Source: Colwellia sp.
GTDB taxonomy: Bacteria; Pseudomonadota; Gammaproteobacteria; Enterobacterales; Alteromonadaceae
Length of the DNA stretch: 11,321 nt
NCBI GenBank assembly: GCA_003521815.1
Contig: DPHE01000069.1
Span: 1 to 11,321, forward strand
Direction: 5' to 3'
Positions 1 to 7,760 of the stretch are shown here, piece by piece; within the stretch, counting starts at the first letter, position 1; each line of letters opens with the position of its first letter. The notes beneath the pieces are model-generated. The model had not been told where the DNA came from, did not search any database, and worked only from the letters and a program-made list of their open reading frames with translations. The position numbers were made by a program, and so were the translations under genes.

Positions 1-1781
1 GTTTTTGGATCTGCCATCATGGTTTTAGCTAATGATTTAGTTCTTGGCAACATTCGTTCAAAGTAAAACTCTGCCGTTTTAATTTTTGCTCGGTAAAAGT
101 CACGGTTTTCGACATCCGTGGCTAACTTTTCATAGGCTGTTTGAGCCATTTGTGCCCAAAAATAGGCCATAACTATATAACCAGAATACATCAAATAATC
201 AACAGACGCAGAGCCAACAATATCTCTATCTTTCTTAGCTTTTAACGCTAAACGTAAAGAGTATTGCTGCCAATTCGCAACTGATTTACTCAAAGGCCAA
301 ATAAATTTATTCATTTGACGCTTATGCGGATTACTCGAAATCATGCTTTTATCTTTACAAAATATTAAAACTTCTTTAGTAAAAGCTTTTAACGATTTAC
401 CACGTGATAGTAAAATTTTGCGACCTAAAAGATCTAATGCTTGAATTCCCGTTGTTCCTTCATAAAGCGTTGCAATACGAACATCACGAACAATTTGCTC
501 CATGCCCCACTCTTTAATGTAACCATGGCCACCAAATATTTGTAAACCATGACTGGCACTTTCACAACCAAGCTCAGTTAAGAATGCTTTTAAGATAGGT
601 GTAATAAAACCTAATTTGTCATCTGCGGCTTTTCTATCCGCATCAGTTTTAGCCATTTCAATATCATCAACAATTTTAGCCGTATAATAAATCATGGCAC
701 GGCCGCCTTCAGAAATCGCTTTTTGTGTCATCAACATTTTACGTACATCAGGATGAACGATAATAGGATCAGCAACTTGTTCTGGAAATTTTTTTCCCGT
801 AAGCGCACGCATAGACAATCGCTCTTTAGCGTAAATCAATGAATTTTGATAAGCCAACTCAGCACTACATATTCCTTGTAAAGCGGTACCGACACGAGCA
901 GTATTCATAAAGGTGAACATACATTCTAAGCCTTTATTTTCAGGACCTATTAATTCGCCAACTGCATTGTCAAAATTTAATACCGCAGTAGAAGAAGCCT
1001 TAATACCCATTTTATCTTCAATAGAACCACAGGTAACATGGTTACCCTCGCCTAAATTCCCTTGAGCATCTGTTTTAATCTTAGGCACAATAAATAAAGA
1101 AATACCACGAGTGCCAGCTGGCGCATCCGGGAGCCTAGCAAGAACAATATGAATTATATTATCGGTTAAATCATGTTCTCCAGCAGAGATGAAAATTTTA
1201 GTCCCGGTAATATTATAAGTACCATCGCCATTTGGCGTAGCTTTAGTTTTTACTTGGCCTAAATCAGTACCACATTGAGGCTCGGTTAAACACATAGTGC
1301 CCGTCCAAGTGCCCTCTGTTAGCTGGGTTAGGTATAATTTTTTTTGCTCATTACTCCCGTGAGTTTGTACCGTATTCATAGCGCCATGGCTTAAACCGGG
1401 ATACATAGACCACGACCAATTTGCTGTGCCCATCATTTCAGACTTAACCATACCTAACGAAGGGGGTAGACCTTGCCCACCATGCTCGACAGGATGAGAT
1501 AAACTTTGCCATCCACCCGCTACATATTGATCATACGCGGCTTTAAAGCCTTTAGGTGTAGTTACAACACCTTTGTCCCATTTGCAGCCTTCCTTATCAC
1601 CACTTTGGTATAAAGGAAGTAGTTCATTTTCACAAAACTTGGCACACTCTTGAAAAATAGCATCAACCATATCAGGAGTTGCGTCTTCAAATTCTGGATA
1701 TTTTTTATAGTGATCATAATAATCAAAAACATCTTCAATTAAAAATTTTATGTCTGTTATGGGTGCCTTGTAACTAAGCAT
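1..1781 (-). CDS. acyl-CoA dehydrogenase, long form with extra C-terminal domain (3' end cut by window edge)
   Basis: FAD-dependent acyl-CoA dehydrogenase that would catalyse the alpha,beta-dehydrogenation of an acyl-CoA thioester, the first step of beta-oxidation, in the cytoplasm. I read 593 complete codons from ATG at 1781 (MLSYKAPITDIKF). The order is a helical N-terminal domain (about 40-155), a middle beta domain with the flavin/substrate motif MCLTEPQCGTDLG (163-175), a C-terminal four-helix domain, and an extra helical tail after about 460. The tail marks the ~600-aa subgroup often labelled 'acyl-CoA dehydrogenase C-terminal domain-containing' or DmdC-like. The catalytic base is probably E441 in LYEGTTGIQA (codon 459-461). 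The reading frame is open to base 1, so only a few residues are missing. A GGAG lies just upstream of the start (about 1787-1790). The gene diverges from the S4-domain gene, with a FadR-like palindrome between them. The exact substrate (medium/long fatty acyl-CoA or methylthiopropionyl-CoA) cannot be told from sequence alone. Confidence 0.95.
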   Translation of the reverse strand, partial: MLSYKAPITDIKFLIEDVFDYYDHYKKYPEFEDATPDMVDAIFQECAKFCENELLPLYQSGDKEGCKWDKGVVTTPKGFKAAYDQYVAGGWQSLSHPVEHGGQGLPPSLGMVKSEMMGTANWSWSMYPGLSHGAMNTVQTHGSNEQKKLYLTQLTEGTWTGTMCLTEPQCGTDLGQVKTKATPNGDGTYNITGTKIFISAGEHDLTDNIIHIVLARLPDAPAGTRGISLFIVPKIKTDAQGNLGEGNHVTCGSIEDKMGIKASSTAVLNFDNAVGELIGPENKGLECMFTFMNTARVGTALQGICSAELAYQNSLIYAKERLSMRALTGKKFPEQVADPIIVHPDVRKMLMTQKAISEGGRAMIYYTAKIVDDIEMAKTDADRKAADDKLGFITPILKAFLTELGCESASHGLQIFGGHGYIKEWGMEQIVRDVRIATLYEGTTGIQALDLLGRKILLSRGKSLKAFTKEVLIFCKDKSMISSNPHKRQMNKFIWPLSKSVANWQQYSLRLALKAKKDRDIVGSASVDYLMYSGYIVMAYFWAQMAQTAYEKLATDVENRDFYRAKIKTAEFYFERMLPRTKSLAKTMMADPK

Positions 1782-1866
1782 TTTTGCTCCTACCACTAGA
1801 TGATTTTAATAGCTGGAGTTTCAAATACATGCTTTCAGCTAAATAGATTAGTGCTGATTAAAGCAC

Positions 1867-1877
1867 TGGTCTAACCA
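1867..1877. promoter_or_regulatory. candidate FadR-like operator (TGGT-N3-ACCA)
   Basis: TGGTCTAACCA is a palindrome with 4-bp arms around three bases, 86 bp upstream of the acyl-CoA dehydrogenase start. The core of the known gammaproteobacterial FadR operator is TGGTCnGACCA, so this site differs at one arm-adjacent base. FadR represses fatty-acid degradation genes and releases DNA on binding long-chain acyl-CoA, which would suit the neighbouring gene. A 5-bp hairpin, GTGCT/AGCAC (1851-1866), abuts it. The assignment is inference from motif and position only. Confidence 0.35.
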
Positions 1878-1969
1878 CTTAATCAAGTTATTTTTAGTTT
1901 TATATTTTTTAATACATCAATTGCTGATAAAATAGCATTGATTATTTTTTAAGTGAATTGAATAATATA

Positions 1970-2368
1970 ATGTCAGAAAGTTATTTAGAAATAGAGTTAG
2001 ATCAACAACCTATAGAATTATGTAAATTATTAAAAATTGCTAATTTAGTCGCTGGCGGTGGTGAAGCCAAAGTGGTTATTAGTGAAGGCTACGTTTTACT
2101 AAATGGGGAAGTCGAGTATCAAAAACGGAAAAAAGTTTATGATAACGACATCGTTGAATTTAATGGTGAAACGTTACAGATCATTGTGAATGAAAATTTA
2201 GAAAATGAATTCAATGCAGATAAAATAGAAAAGCCGACTGAAACAAAAAGTATGGCTAGTTTTGCTCCTAAGCAGGAACAAATGGTTAAGCCCGTTAAGA
2301 AATCAGCAGTAATATCCAACGATGAATCTACTGCTAAAAAAGGTAAAAGAAAACCCATTTCGTTTTAA
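1970..2368 (+). CDS. ybcJ: YbcJ-type S4-domain RNA-binding protein with basic C-terminal tail
   Basis: Small cytoplasmic protein with a stand-alone S4 RNA-binding fold. Residues 5-74 align by eye with E. coli YbcJ (70 aa): the shared order is ELCKLLKIANLV, then a glycine-rich turn, GEAKVVISEGYVLLNGEVE, and a KRKKVYDND loop that carries the basic surface. Residues 75-132 are an extension absent from E. coli YbcJ. It is acidic at first, then rich in Lys and Pro, ending KKGKRKPISF, and is probably disordered. I chose ATG 1970 (132 aa) over the in-frame TTG at 1958 because the family alignment begins just after it and the only purine-rich stretch (AAGTGAA, 1951-1957) directly abuts the TTG. The RNA target is unknown for this family; a role in rRNA or translation is a guess. 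The gene is convergent with the acetyltransferase, with a 24-bp gap. Confidence 0.88.
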   Translation: MSESYLEIELDQQPIELCKLLKIANLVAGGGEAKVVISEGYVLLNGEVEYQKRKKVYDNDIVEFNGETLQIIVNENLENEFNADKIEKPTETKSMASFAPKQEQMVKPVKKSAVISNDESTAKKGKRKPISF

Positions 2369-2392
2369 CGGAATTATTTTTACTGACTACGG

Positions 2393-2878
2393 CTACTTTA
2401 ATTTCTTTTCCCAAAAAAGTGCATGCCCTAGTTTAGGATCTAGTTCATAACCAGAAAAGCCTAATTTTTTATAGGCATTTTGAGCTACCTTGTTCCCCTG
2501 TAAAACTTCTAGGGTTAATTTACAACAGCCCATTTCTCTTGCTATTTTTTCCACTTTACCAAACATTTTCAAACTCAAACCAAGACCACGGTATTTAGCT
2601 AAAACGCCACAATCATGTATATTTATTAATGATTTACAACTAAAAGTAGAAAAACCTTCTACGCAATTAATAATACCTGCAGGCTCTTCATCAACATAAG
2701 CAAGTACCGTAAATACATCACTACGTTTACTCATGGTTGGTACAAGATTTTTTTGTACCTCACTACTTAGCGCTTCAGTACCCCCCATTTCATCAAGCGC
2801 ATAAGCATTTAATAGCATAATTAAATCTTTAGCATGTTGCTCATTTTTATAATCGGCTCTAACTAAACTAATGTTCAT
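2393..2878 (-). CDS. GNAT family N-acetyltransferase
   Basis: Cytoplasmic GCN5-related acetyltransferase, which would move an acetyl group from acetyl-CoA to an amine. Motif A, the acetyl-CoA pyrophosphate loop, is seen as GVLAKYRGLGLSLKMF (91-106), with RGLG at 97-100. Motif B follows as NKVAQNAYKKLGFSGYEL (129-146), the usual C-terminal signature, and the protein ends FWEKKLK. The substrate cannot be predicted. The frame can be extended to a TTG at 2914 (173 aa), but I prefer ATG 2878 (161 aa): the TTG would sit only about 8 bp from a TATAGT -10-like box, whereas the ATG has a GGGAAA just upstream and begins the first beta strand (MNISLVRADY). It is convergent with the S4 gene and divergent from proS. 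No operon partner is visible. Confidence 0.88.
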   Translation of the reverse strand: MNISLVRADYKNEQHAKDLIMLLNAYALDEMGGTEALSSEVQKNLVPTMSKRSDVFTVLAYVDEEPAGIINCVEGFSTFSCKSLINIHDCGVLAKYRGLGLSLKMFGKVEKIAREMGCCKLTLEVLQGNKVAQNAYKKLGFSGYELDPKLGHALFWEKKLK

Positions 2879-2922
2879 GGGTTTCCCGTTAATAGTGAAA
2901 TAACACTTTTTCAATAAGTCGC

Positions 2923-2928
2923 ACTATA
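2923..2928 (-). promoter_or_regulatory. candidate -10 box for the acetyltransferase gene
   Basis: Read on the minus strand, TATAGT lies 16 bp after TTTATT (a poor -35). A transcript would start near 2916, giving a leader of about 38 bases before ATG 2878. This supports ATG 2878 over the TTG at 2914. It is motif-based only. Confidence 0.3.
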
Positions 2929-3139
2929 CTCAACCTCTGCACAAAATAAAGCCTTTATCGACAGTTTTATTATGGCCGTATTTGTGCTTATTTCTATAAA
3001 GAACATAACGAGAGTTAAAATTTATTATTTATTACTTTTTCATCACTAATCTCCCTGATAGAATAGCGAGAATTTCATTTGTCTTCATGTCTGATCAGAG
3101 CTAATCTCGCTTACATGTATTTTACGGAAAATTTTAGTG

Positions 3140-4849
3140 ATGCGTACCAGTCAATATTTACTATCTACTTTAAAAGAAACCCCTGCTAGTGCTGAAGTTA
3201 TTAGCCATCAATTAATGCTACGTGCAGGTCTTGTGCGTAACCTAGCTTCAGGTTTATATACTTGGCTGCCCACTGGTTTGCGTGTGTTGAAAAAAGTAGA
3301 AAACATTGTTCGCGAAGAAATGGAACGTGCCGGTGCTAACGAAATATTAATGCCAATGGTTCAACCTGCAGATTTATGGGAAGAATCTGGGCGATTAAAT
3401 GATTATGGTCCAGAGCTATTGCGTTTAAATGACCGCCATAAGCGCCCTTTCGTTCTAGGCCCAACACATGAAGAAGTAATCACTAAGTTAGTTGCAAACG
3501 AGCTAAATAGTTACAAACAATTACCGTTAACATTATTTCAAATTCAAACCAAGTTTCGTGATGAGATTCGTCCTCGGTTTGGTGTGATGCGTGGTCGTGA
3601 ATTTTTAATGAAAGATGCGTATTCTTTTCATTTAGAGCAAGATTCCTTAGAAAAGACTTATCAAACAATGTTTGATACTTATTGTCGTATTTTCGATCGT
3701 TTAGGTTTGGATTATCGCCCAGTTTTAGCTGACACCGGCTCTATTGGCGGCGATGCCAGTCATGAATTTCATGTGCTTGCCGATTCAGGTGAAGATGACA
3801 TCGCTTTTAGTGATGCCAGTGACTTTGCTGCTAATGTTGAAAAAGCCGAAGCATTAGCGCCAAAAACAGCACGCGCAGAGCCAACACAAGCATTGAAAAA
3901 AGTTGCCACCCCAGATGTTAACTCTATTGAAGAAGTAGCAAACTTTTTAACTGTTGATGTAAACACTACAGTTAAAACGCTACTTGTTTGTGGTATTGAA
4001 AATGAGCAAGGTGAAACACCTATCGTGGCCTTAGTACTTCGGGGTGATCATCAACTTAATGAAGTAAAAGTAGAACATTTATCACAAGTAGCCTCACCAC
4101 TAACATTTGCCAACGAAGAGCAAATATTAGCTGCTGCAAATTGTAATGCTGGCTCTATTGGCCCAGTTGGCTTAGCTATTGATATAATTGTAGATCGCAG
4201 CGCTGCACAATTAAGCGATTTTGTTTGTGGCGCTAATGAAAATGACAATCACTTAATCGGTGTAAACTGGCAAAGAGATTGTGCTACTTATCAGGTTGCA
4301 GATATTCGTAATGTTGTAACCGGTGATCCTAGTCCTTGTGGCCAAGGAAATATTGTTATTAAACGTGGTATTGAAGTAGGTCATATTTTTCAATTAGGCA
4401 CAAAATATGCCGAAGCTATGGGCTGCGCAGTATTAAATGAAGGGGGTAAAAATCAAATCTTAACGATGGGCTGCTACGGTATTGGCGTCTCACGTATTGT
4501 TGCTGCTGCCATTGAGCAAAACCATGATAAATATGGTATTAAATGGCCAAAAGCTATTGCGCCGTTTCAGGTGGCGATTGTACCAATGAACATGGCAAAA
4601 TCAGCACGAGTAAAAGAAACGGCCGAAGCATTATACGAACAGTTTAACCAAGCGGGTATTGAAGTACTATTTGATGACAGAAAAGAGCGCCCTGGCGTTA
4701 TGTTTGCAGATCACGAATTAATGGGTACACCTTTATTAATTATTATCGGCGAACGTAATTTAGATGCGGAACAAATAGAAGTTAAAAATCGTATTACAGG
4801 TGAAAAATCTTTACTTGCTATTGAAGACGTTATGTCGATTTTTAACTAA
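3140..4849 (+). CDS. proS: prolyl-tRNA synthetase, bacterial type with editing domain
   Basis: Class II aminoacyl-tRNA synthetase that charges tRNA-Pro with proline in the cytoplasm. The protein is 569 aa (E. coli ProS is 572) and starts MRTSQYLLSTLKETPASAEV, nearly identical to E. coli, which fixes ATG 3140 rather than the GTG one codon earlier. Motif 1 lies around 40-70 (LYTWLPTGLRVLKKVENI). Motif 2 includes GPTHEEVIT (108-116) and FRDEIRPRFG (139-148), with REFLMKDAYSF following. Motif 3 is GCYGIGVSRIVAAAIEQN near 444-461. An inserted YbaK-like editing domain, which clears mischarged Ala-tRNA-Pro, occupies about 220-400 and includes GANENDNHLIGVNW. The C-terminal anticodon-binding domain begins near 474 (APFQVAIVPMNM) and contains DDRKERPGVMFAD. 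All parts look intact. It is transcribed alone, with a likely terminator 30 bp after the stop. Confidence 0.99.
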   Translation: MRTSQYLLSTLKETPASAEVISHQLMLRAGLVRNLASGLYTWLPTGLRVLKKVENIVREEMERAGANEILMPMVQPADLWEESGRLNDYGPELLRLNDRHKRPFVLGPTHEEVITKLVANELNSYKQLPLTLFQIQTKFRDEIRPRFGVMRGREFLMKDAYSFHLEQDSLEKTYQTMFDTYCRIFDRLGLDYRPVLADTGSIGGDASHEFHVLADSGEDDIAFSDASDFAANVEKAEALAPKTARAEPTQALKKVATPDVNSIEEVANFLTVDVNTTVKTLLVCGIENEQGETPIVALVLRGDHQLNEVKVEHLSQVASPLTFANEEQILAAANCNAGSIGPVGLAIDIIVDRSAAQLSDFVCGANENDNHLIGVNWQRDCATYQVADIRNVVTGDPSPCGQGNIVIKRGIEVGHIFQLGTKYAEAMGCAVLNEGGKNQILTMGCYGIGVSRIVAAAIEQNHDKYGIKWPKAIAPFQVAIVPMNMAKSARVKETAEALYEQFNQAGIEVLFDDRKERPGVMFADHELMGTPLLIIIGERNLDAEQIEVKNRITGEKSLLAIEDVMSIFN

Positions 4850-4878
4850 TATTAGCAAATGACATAACGTGACTTTTG

Positions 4879-4900
4879 AAAGGGCCTATTTGCCCCTTTT
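4879..4900 (+). terminator. probable intrinsic terminator of proS
   Basis: AAAGGG (4879-4884) pairs with CCCTTT (4894-4899) around a short AT-containing loop. An alternative fold pairs GGGC with GCCC (4882-4885/4892-4895) with one bulged C. The T run is short (four T, then GGG), so it may be an inefficient terminator. Confidence 0.55.
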
Positions 4901-5049
4901 GGGTTGCAAAAGCTAAAGTTCTATTCTTTTAAACAAAAATAGTCCAATTTATCATTAAAAACTTACCGTTAGCTATTTCAATAGTCGCTAATATTAGCAA
5001 CAATGTAAATCACTAACCTATTCATATTAATTCAAGAAGTAACCTCATC

Positions 5050-6267
5050 ATGAAAGCTATAATAAAGTCATCTAAATTAAACAATGTTTGTTATGAAATT
5101 AGAGGACAAATAGCAGCCGAGGCACGTCGTTTAGAAGATGAAGGGCACAAAATTCTTAAACTGAATATTGGTAACCCTGCTCCTTTTGGTTTTGAAGCGC
5201 CTGACGATATTTTAAAAGACGTAATTCATAATTTACCTAACTCGCAAGGCTATAGTGAATCACAAGGTATTTATTCTGCTCGTGTTGCTGTAATGCAATA
5301 CTTTCAACAACAAGGCATCAAAGATGTTGGCGTTGATGATATTTTTATCGGTAACGGCGTTAGCGAGCTAATTGTAATGGCGATGCAAGGCTTACTTAAT
5401 AATGGCGATGATGTATTAATACCTGCTCCTGATTACCCATTATGGACAGCCGCAGTCGCACTTTCTGGTGGTAATCCTGTTCATTATATTTGTGATGATG
5501 AAAACAGTTGGTATCCTGATCTTGAGGATATGGAAAGTAAAATTTCAGACAAGACCAAAGCGATTGTTTTGATCAACCCCAATAATCCTACCGGTGCAGT
5601 TTACCCTAAAGAAATATTAGAAGGCATTATTGCCCTAGCAAGAAAACACAGCCTAATTATTTTCAGTGATGAGATTTACGATAAAATTTTATATGATGAT
5701 GCTAAACATATTGCAACCGCATCACTTTGCCAAGACGTATTTATTATAACGATGGGCGGCTTATCTAAAAATTACCGAATTGCCGGATTTAGAGCTGGTT
5801 GGATGGTTTTATCTGGCCCTAAAATTCACGCTGAAGATTATGTAGAAGGGTTGACCATTTTAGCCTCAATGCGCATGTGCTCTAATGTACCAAGCCAACA
5901 TGCTATTCAAACAGCATTAGGCGGTTATCAAAGTATTAATGAACTGATCACTGGCGACGGTCGATTATTGAAGCAACGTAATGTCGCCGCCAAAATGATC
6001 AACGATATCGATGGTTTATCCTGCCACCCTGCAATGGGAGCATTGTATTTATTTGTGAAAGTAGATGCTGAAAAATTTAATATCACCAACGATGAAAAAA
6101 TGATTTTAGATTTACTTAAACAAGAAAAAATACTACTGGTGCATGGTAGTGCCTTTAATATTAAAGCACAGAATTACTTTAGATTAGTATTTTTACCGCA
6201 TGTTGATGAATTAGTACCTGCGATAGACAAACTGAAAAATTTCTTTGCTACTTATAAACAATTATAA
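5050..6267 (+). CDS. alaA: alanine transaminase AlaA, PLP-dependent
   Basis: Fold-type I aminotransferase that makes L-alanine from pyruvate with glutamate as amino donor; it is the main alanine-forming transaminase in E. coli. The protein is 405 aa, exactly the E. coli AlaA length, and aligns from the first residues (KSSKLNNVCYEIRG against KSSKLENVCYDIRG), which fixes the start. Visible landmarks are LNIGNPAPFGF (substrate loop, about 38-48), IGNGVSELI (phosphate-binding turn), APDYPLWTAAV (ring-stacking Tyr), INPNNPTGAVY (Asn contacting the PLP O3'), SDEIYDKILYDDA (Asp pairing with the pyridine N), the Schiff-base lysine K240 in GGLSKNYRIAGFR, and a carboxylate-binding Arg near FRLVFLPHV. 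It is convergent with the yfbR-type gene, 6 bp apart; the two are also neighbours in E. coli. The Shine-Dalgarno sequence is weak (AAGAAG, about 12 bases upstream). Confidence 0.97.
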   Translation: MKAIIKSSKLNNVCYEIRGQIAAEARRLEDEGHKILKLNIGNPAPFGFEAPDDILKDVIHNLPNSQGYSESQGIYSARVAVMQYFQQQGIKDVGVDDIFIGNGVSELIVMAMQGLLNNGDDVLIPAPDYPLWTAAVALSGGNPVHYICDDENSWYPDLEDMESKISDKTKAIVLINPNNPTGAVYPKEILEGIIALARKHSLIIFSDEIYDKILYDDAKHIATASLCQDVFIITMGGLSKNYRIAGFRAGWMVLSGPKIHAEDYVEGLTILASMRMCSNVPSQHAIQTALGGYQSINELITGDGRLLKQRNVAAKMINDIDGLSCHPAMGALYLFVKVDAEKFNITNDEKMILDLLKQEKILLVHGSAFNIKAQNYFRLVFLPHVDELVPAIDKLKNFFATYKQL

Positions 6268-6273
6268 ACCGAC

Positions 6274-6891
6274 TTAATCATCTGGACACGAAAGCTCGTC
6301 CAGTGTTTGCATACAAGCAGGAAATTGTGAATGATAATACTCATTCACTTCTTCCCACTGCTGACAATGCTTATAGACTCTTTCTCCTAACAATTTTGCT
6401 GCATCAATAAACTCTCGGTTACCACCATTTACCTCTGATAAACTATAGTGAAAAGCAGCTAAATCATCTGCCGCTTTAACAATGGCTTTAGTCTGTTTAT
6501 CAACTTTGACTTGTATGACTAAAGGAGCCATGGCATCTTGCAGATATTCAGGCAAGCCCTCATACACCATAGAATGTTCAACTTCACTTTCGATTTTTTT
6601 TATTTGTTTAGTCAACTCAGGATTATAATACTTTAACGGGCTAGGGATATCGCCAACGCCTCCCGACTCACTCGCTTCATGATAAAGTGCAGCTAATGCG
6701 ATGAATGATGGATCATAATCACGATTAAATTTAATCTGACCAATCAGTGCAATTTGATGGCTAATAAGTGCGACTTCAAAGGAATGTTGCGCACACGTTT
6801 CTGGCTCTCTTGTGGTCATTAGAGGCCAACGTATTATTTTTCTGAGTCTTAACATCCAAGCACTAAAACTACCTTTTTTATGATGAAACAT
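6274..6891 (-). CDS. yfbR: YfbR-type HD-domain 5'-deoxynucleotidase with HD changed to HE
   Basis: Homologue of E. coli YfbR (199 aa), a cobalt/divalent-metal phosphohydrolase that removes phosphate from deoxyribonucleoside 5'-monophosphates. The protein is 205 aa. Conserved points are RWPLM (R21-W22, matching the substrate-contacting Arg18-Trp19), the first metal His in AQHSFEVALISHQIA (H36), GDIPSPLKYYN (D81), and the final metal Asp in IVKAADDLAAF (D142). The odd point is the signature itself. E. coli has YHDASEVLTGD, while here it reads YHEASESGGVGD: the metal-binding Asp is Glu72 (codon 6676-6678) and the following loop is one residue longer. The frame is intact and both ends align with the family, so this looks like a divergent enzyme rather than an obvious pseudogene; activity could be reduced or changed. 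The start ATG 6891 has AAGGTAG about 8-14 bases upstream and a TATACT -10-like box just before that. Confidence 0.9.
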   Translation of the reverse strand: MFHHKKGSFSAWMLRLRKIIRWPLMTTREPETCAQHSFEVALISHQIALIGQIKFNRDYDPSFIALAALYHEASESGGVGDIPSPLKYYNPELTKQIKKIESEVEHSMVYEGLPEYLQDAMAPLVIQVKVDKQTKAIVKAADDLAAFHYSLSEVNGGNREFIDAAKLLGERVYKHCQQWEEVNEYYHSQFPACMQTLDELSCPDD

Positions 6892-6969
6892 TAATTGCTA
6901 CCTTAGTATATTGCTAACATAAAGCGTTTAAATCTGACAATATATCACTACGTGATAGCCATCAAGCTA

Positions 6970-7134
6970 GCTATCTCGATATTGCATTTTAATATTAATA
7001 AGTATCGAAGTATCAACTAAAACCGCATCCATAACACCCATTTCCCTTGTGTCTAATGGAATATTTTTCCTGATCGCATTCATATAACATGAATTGTCAC
7101 CTCTATCACCATGTCCATAGTGATAGTGAATAAC
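6970..7134 (-). pseudogene. possible relic of a Gfo/Idh/MocA-like oxidoreductase C-terminus
   Basis: A 55-codon open stretch between two stops, with no good start, reads VIHYHYGHGDRGDNSCYMNA followed by IRKNIPLDTREMGVMDAVL. The pattern HYGHG..D.....NAIRK.IPLD....DAV resembles the C-terminal region of Gfo/Idh/MocA-type oxidoreductases and related GH109-like proteins, where 'N-x-I-R-x-G-x-P-L-D...V-Y-D-A' is common. The frame continues upstream past the TAG (7135-7137) as HYFIKTSG, which would fit an older longer gene. The match is from memory of the family and only about 40 residues long, so it may be chance. The rest of the 6892-7173 gap holds nothing else I can recognise. Confidence 0.3.
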
Positions 7135-7173
7135 CTAGCCGCTGGTTTTGATAAAGTAATGGTTAAACTTACG

Positions 7174-7749
7174 TTAGTTAAATTGAATAACCAATTTATG
7201 AACTATATCTTTAATCGCCGATGATGGCATTTCTTTATCCTTAGAGCTAATACGCTTTACTGCCCAACCATGCCATGCTGGTTGATGTGATTTGACATCG
7301 TAAACATCAATGGCTAACTTACCTTCAGTATATTGACGAACATGAGTTTTTATACTCATTTGTGTACCGTACATACCGCTACCATAGTAGCCTAGTCCCC
7401 AACCAAAACCTACATTGTAGCTTGTAGGGTAACTACTGACTTTAATTTTATCTCGATTACCTACAGTATATGAAATCGTAAAATCTGCTTTTTCAGCATC
7501 ATTTATCAACTGATAACCTTTAGCCATAAAAGCTTTCTCAATTTCTTCATCAACACGCAGTTTCATTACTGGGTTAATATCTTCCGGCGGTGCCATAATT
7601 TTACCTGACGTTAACCACGCAAAGGTTTTGTATTGTAAAGTGTCAACTTTACTATTTTTATCAAAGTTGATTTTTGCTTCATAGGTAGTTGAACAACTAG
7701 CGACTGAAATAAGCAATACAGCAGTAATTATTTTTTTCATTAAGGTCAT
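7174..7749 (-). CDS. DUF4136 family lipoprotein
   Basis: Predicted cell-envelope lipoprotein. From ATG 7749 it has 191 aa: a short signal peptide (MTLMKKIITAVLLISVASC) with lipobox VASC, so lipidation would be at C19. It is followed by a DUF4136-type domain to the C-terminus: 'YKTFAWL' near the start, a helix LRVDEEIEKAFMAKGYQLI, the strand ADFTISYTVG, a Gly/Tyr-rich turn (VGFGWGLGYYGSGMYG), then LAIDVYDVKSHQPAWHGWAV. That order (TFAW, ALxxKGY, ADFxVxY, LxIDxxD, xxWxG) is characteristic of the family. There is no Asp at +2 (Ser follows Cys), so outer-membrane sorting is likely. The function of DUF4136 is unknown. AGGAG (7756-7760) is 6 bases from ATG 7749 but only 3 from ATG 7752, so I chose 7749. 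No operon partner. Confidence 0.9.
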   Translation of the reverse strand: MTLMKKIITAVLLISVASCSTTYEAKINFDKNSKVDTLQYKTFAWLTSGKIMAPPEDINPVMKLRVDEEIEKAFMAKGYQLINDAEKADFTISYTVGNRDKIKVSSYPTSYNVGFGWGLGYYGSGMYGTQMSIKTHVRQYTEGKLAIDVYDVKSHQPAWHGWAVKRISSKDKEMPSSAIKDIVHKLVIQFN

Positions 7750-7755
7750 CATTTT

Positions 7756-7760
7756 CTCCT
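7756..7760 (-). promoter_or_regulatory. strong ribosome binding site (AGGAG) of the DUF4136 gene
   Basis: AAAGGAG on the minus strand is the best Shine-Dalgarno match in the window. Its spacing decides between three in-frame ATGs (7752, 7749, 7740) in favour of 7749. Confidence 0.6.

Noticed and set aside
3483..4248. Minus-strand open frames inside proS
   Set aside because: They lie antisense within a gene whose plus-strand translation matches ProS throughout; they have no family resemblance and no RBS.
6282..6303. CTGGAC/GTCCAG hairpin as the shared terminator of alaA and the yfbR-type gene
   Set aside because: The 6-bp stem has a 10-base loop, lies within the last codons of the minus-strand gene, and has no T run on either strand.
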